Position numbers and translations under genes: made by a program | Notes under the pieces: model-generated | The model's database searches: none | What the model was told of the DNA's origin: nothing | What the model saw: the letters and a program-made list of their open reading frames with translations, nothing else | Part shown: positions 61,962 through 64,000 of the stretch, piece by piece | Numbering within the stretch: position 1 is the first letter of the stretch | Layout: every line of letters starts with the position of its first letter | Source of the DNA: an uncultured Clostridia bacterium | Lineage (GTDB): Bacteria > Bacillota > Clostridia > Lachnospirales > Anaerotignaceae | Assembly: GCA_910587735.1 (NCBI GenBank) | Contig: CAJUNT010000007.1 | Coordinates: 62,001 to 126,000, forward strand | Reading direction: 5' to 3' | Length of the DNA stretch: 64,000 bases

Positions 61962-62999
61962 ATGTATATAAAAAAATGTAGTATACTATTTTGTATCATG
62001 ATGTTATTGTTTCAATCTGGCTGTGATATAAAAACAACAAAACAAAATAAGGAACTGGAATCTATAAAAGAAATCAAAATCGGTTTTACTGTTTATAGGA
62101 GAGATGATACATTTATTGCTATGATTGTTTCTAATATGGAAGAAGCAATAAAAGAGGGAGAACAACAAGAAAATATTAAAATTACAATGAATATAATGGA
62201 TGCAAAAGGTAGCCAAACAGTACAAAATGACCATATTGACAAATTGATTGAGCAGGGCTGTGATGTGCTTTGTGTTAATTTAGTAGATAGAACAGTTGCA
62301 GCAACAGTGGTAGATAAAGCAAAAGCGGCAGATATACCAGTTGTATTTTTTAATAGAGAACCTGTAAAGCAAGATTTAGAAAGATGGCATAAAGTATATT
62401 ATGTAGGTGCAAAAGCAGATGAAAGCGGAAAACTAGAAGGACAGATTGTAGCAGATGTTTATTATAAAAATAATGGTGCTATGGATAAAAATGGTGATGG
62501 TAAATTACAATATGTTGTTTTGGAAGGAGAACAAGGACATCAAGATGCACTTTTAAGAACAGAATATGCTGTAAAAACCATTACAGAATGTGGTATACAA
62601 ATGGATAAATTGGCAGGAGATACAGCGAATTGGCTGAGAAGTCAAGCTGAAACAAAGGTAAATCAATGGCTACAAATATATAGTGATACCATTGAATTGA
62701 TATTGTGTAATAATGATGATATGGCATTAGGGGCAATAGATGCCTATGAAAATGCTGATAAAGTACTTCCAGCCATTGTAGGTATAGATGGAACAGCATT
62801 AGCAATAGAAGCTATGAAAGAGGGAAAGTTATTAGGAACAGTAAAAAATGATGCACAAAAACAAGCAGAGCTTATTTTTACATTATGCTATTGTTTGGCA
62901 ACAAAAAAAGATGCTTCATCAAAAATAGATTTTGTTAGAGAAAAGTATGTCTTTACAGAGTATACTATGATAACACCGGATAAAATAGATATGAAATAA
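61962..62999 (+). CDS. galactose/glucose-binding (MglB-like) lipoprotein
   Basis: The 345-aa lipoprotein starts with a signal ending LLFQSGC (Cys21). The binding-protein fold is clear: IGFTVYRRDDTFIAMIVSNMEEAI, LIEQGCDVLCVNLVDRTVAATVVDKAK, IPVVFFNREP, and IVGIDGTALAIEAMKEGKLLGTVKNDAQ. The MglB calcium loop DKNGDGKLQYVVLEGEQGHQDA is present. No ABC permease or ATPase genes follow in the window, so it may serve sensing or a transporter encoded elsewhere. It is 11 bases after the preceding gene. Confidence 0.88.
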   Translation: MYIKKCSILFCIMMLLFQSGCDIKTTKQNKELESIKEIKIGFTVYRRDDTFIAMIVSNMEEAIKEGEQQENIKITMNIMDAKGSQTVQNDHIDKLIEQGCDVLCVNLVDRTVAATVVDKAKAADIPVVFFNREPVKQDLERWHKVYYVGAKADESGKLEGQIVADVYYKNNGAMDKNGDGKLQYVVLEGEQGHQDALLRTEYAVKTITECGIQMDKLAGDTANWLRSQAETKVNQWLQIYSDTIELILCNNDDMALGAIDAYENADKVLPAIVGIDGTALAIEAMKEGKLLGTVKNDAQKQAELIFTLCYCLATKKDASSKIDFVREKYVFTEYTMITPDKIDMK

Positions 63000-63449
63000 T
63001 CACATTGTTAATATAAAAAACCACTTTTTAAATAGAAAAAGTTTTATTTTTAATAGAATAATCACATTTTTTTGTATAATAATCGTGTATCGTATAATTT
63101 GTATGATATAAGACAAAAATTTTTTTTATGCTTGTATAATATTGATAAAAAAAGGGTATATAAATGGAGTTTAGAAAAAAATAATAAACTGCAATGTTGA
63201 TTTTTAGGCATTTTATAGAAAATGATTAATTTGCTTTTCTATTATTGACACAGAAAAAGAGAATGTATAAAATAAAAATAAGAAAAGGAAAATACACTTT
63301 CCTCTTTGATACAAAAGAAAAAAATTTATAATATACAAGAGATTATGCATATTATACAAAAGCAAAAAGCATGATATTTACAAAAGCAAAATTTGTAAAA
63401 ATTACAAAAGAAAAGAAGAATGAAGTAAAAAATTATAAATTATGTTGAG
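63000..63449 (+). ncRNA. AT-rich gap of 450 bases with possible small RNA
   Basis: No credible gene is seen. A TATAAT lies at about 63135, then A-rich sequence runs to the orphan terminator at 63450. The terminator is too far from the preceding stop codon to be an ordinary one, so a transcript of about 300 bases from this gap is possible. A six-codon reading frame after AAAGGG near 63163 is too short to call. Confidence 0.25.
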
Positions 63450-63486
63450 GCAGCAGATATTCTTATCTGCTGCTTTTCTTTTTTAA
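63450..63486 (+). terminator. orphan terminator
   Basis: GCAGCAGATA (63450-63459) pairs perfectly with TATCTGCTGC (63464-63473), loop TTCT, followed by TTTTCTTTTTT. It is 450 bases after the MglB-like stop codon. Confidence 0.9.
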
Positions 63487-63517
63487 GGAGATGATTTTAG
63501 AAAATAAATGAATATAG

Positions 63518-63546
63518 TTGACAAAAACACTACTTTTACATAATAT
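63518..63546 (+). promoter_or_regulatory. sigma-A promoter for the small basic protein
   Basis: TTGACA (63518-63523), 17 bases, then TAATAT (63541-63546). The -35 and spacing are consensus and the -10 has four matches. It is 52 bases before the start codon. Confidence 0.7.
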
Positions 63547-63597
63547 AAATGAAGATATTATGATGTGATTTTAAAAATATAACGGAGGGAAAGAAAA

Positions 63598-63780
63598 GTG
63601 TCTAAAAAAGCATCAGAAACAGAACGCTATGATAGAAAGAGAAAAATGGAAAGAGAAGCAGAAATTCAGAAAAGAAAAAATAGTATACAGAAAAAGAAGG
63701 GTAACAGACCAAAATTAACGGAATATGGATATACAAAAGGACATTTTTATTATGATGATGAAGAATATGAAATAAGCTGA
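63598..63780 (+). CDS. small highly charged protein, unknown function
   Basis: The 60-aa protein starts with GTG after a strong GGAGGG. The first 40 residues are almost only Lys, Arg and Glu (KRKMEREAEIQKRKNS), probably a single helix; the end is aromatic and acidic (YTKGHFYYDDEEYEIS). It has no signal or membrane segment. The own consensus promoter and ribosome site support a real gene. I do not recognise a family; nucleic-acid or ribosome association would fit the charge but is a guess. Confidence 0.65.
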   Translation: MSKKASETERYDRKRKMEREAEIQKRKNSIQKKKGNRPKLTEYGYTKGHFYYDDEEYEIS

Positions 63781-64000
63781 TTTTTGGTAAATTAATTATA
63801 ATCAATGTGTATTAAATGAGTATTGTTTGATAACTCTATTTTAGATAATATAGTGACTAATACCATATTATAAAGAGAAGGGAGTGTCCAAAAGGAGTCG
63901 TTTTAAAAATAATTTTTATTTCTGTTTGTTATCAGGAAAACGAAGTTTTCCATAAAAGTTTTGCCTTGCTTTGGGGAAAGCGAGTGAGGTTTGGAGCAAA
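63781..64000. other. non-coding end of window with a short hairpin
   Basis: GGAAAAC (63935-63941) pairs with GTTTTCC (63945-63951) without a U-run. The last 110 bases are more GC-rich than the preceding gap. I see no gene; the edge may belong to an intergenic repeat or the start of another feature. Confidence 0.35.

Noticed and set aside
63890..64000. Insertion-sequence end at the window edge
   Set aside because: Only a short hairpin and a change of base composition are visible; no terminal inverted repeat or transposase can be supported.

Overview
The window is AT-rich, densely coded Gram-positive DNA, most likely from a motile, spore-forming Clostridia (Lachnospirales-like) bacterium. Evidence: strong AGGAGG-type ribosome sites with frequent TTG/GTG starts, a FliY-type switch with CheC, CheD and CheV, the CsrA-FliW pair, an S-layer-homology surface protein and a SipL-like (DUF3794 + LysM) spore coat protein. 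No rRNA, tRNA, CRISPR array, transposase or prophage gene was seen.

Region 1 (about 1-11.9 kb, plus strand) is one long flagellar/chemotaxis operon: fliM, fliY, cheY, fliO, fliP, fliQ, fliR, flhB, flhA, fliA (sigma-28), two rod-type genes, cheC, cheD. flhF and flhG, usually found between flhA and fliA in Clostridia, are absent. Region 2 (12.2-25.7 kb) holds cheV, a degenerate EAL-HDOD protein, a ComFB-domain protein (minus strand), fliD, fliS, a small possible chaperone, a C39-like peptidase (minus), an orphan ftsE-like ATPase, a large flagellin and a FliB-type flagellin lysine methylase. Region 3 (25.7-33.2 kb, minus) is flgM-flgN-flgK-flgL-(DUF6470)-fliW-csrA. Region 4 (33.5-41 kb, minus) holds a long FtsA-like actin-fold protein, cheB, cheR, cheW and cheA. 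Region 5 (41-48.2 kb, plus) is a YlqG/FliK-like gene, a YlqH/FlhB-C-terminal-like gene, a PilZ protein and a 1566-residue SLH surface protein. Region 6 (48.2-54.4 kb, plus) is mostly housekeeping: queG, recU, a GH26-like lipoprotein, tldD, tldE/pmbA, lepB. Region 7 (54.5-64 kb) holds an EF-hand-like protein under a probable sigma-28 promoter, the SipL-like gene, a YesN/YesM two-component system with two sugar-binding-type proteins, and a small basic protein.

The genes form a regulatory hierarchy that can be partly read from the DNA. fliA and flgM encode sigma-28 and its anti-sigma factor. Six sites fit TTAT/TTAA/TAAT - 15 bases - G(C/T/A)CGATA(A/T), ahead of cheV, fliD, flagellin, flgM, cheA and the EF-hand gene. 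The flagellin leader has two small hairpins that each show a GGA in a six-base loop, the second covering the ribosome site; this is the expected target of the CsrA-FliW switch encoded 4 kb away.

The most unusual features are: four copies of a CheY-P-docking-like peptide in the FliY linker; enlarged external filament and junction proteins (flagellin, FliD, FlgK, FlgL); the FtsA-like protein inside the motility cluster; a sigma-28-controlled EF-hand protein whose N terminus resembles FlgM and that may be exported through the flagellum; and a group of candidate c-di-GMP-linked proteins (ComFB, PilZ, degenerate EAL-HDOD), with pilZ overlapping the giant SLH gene.
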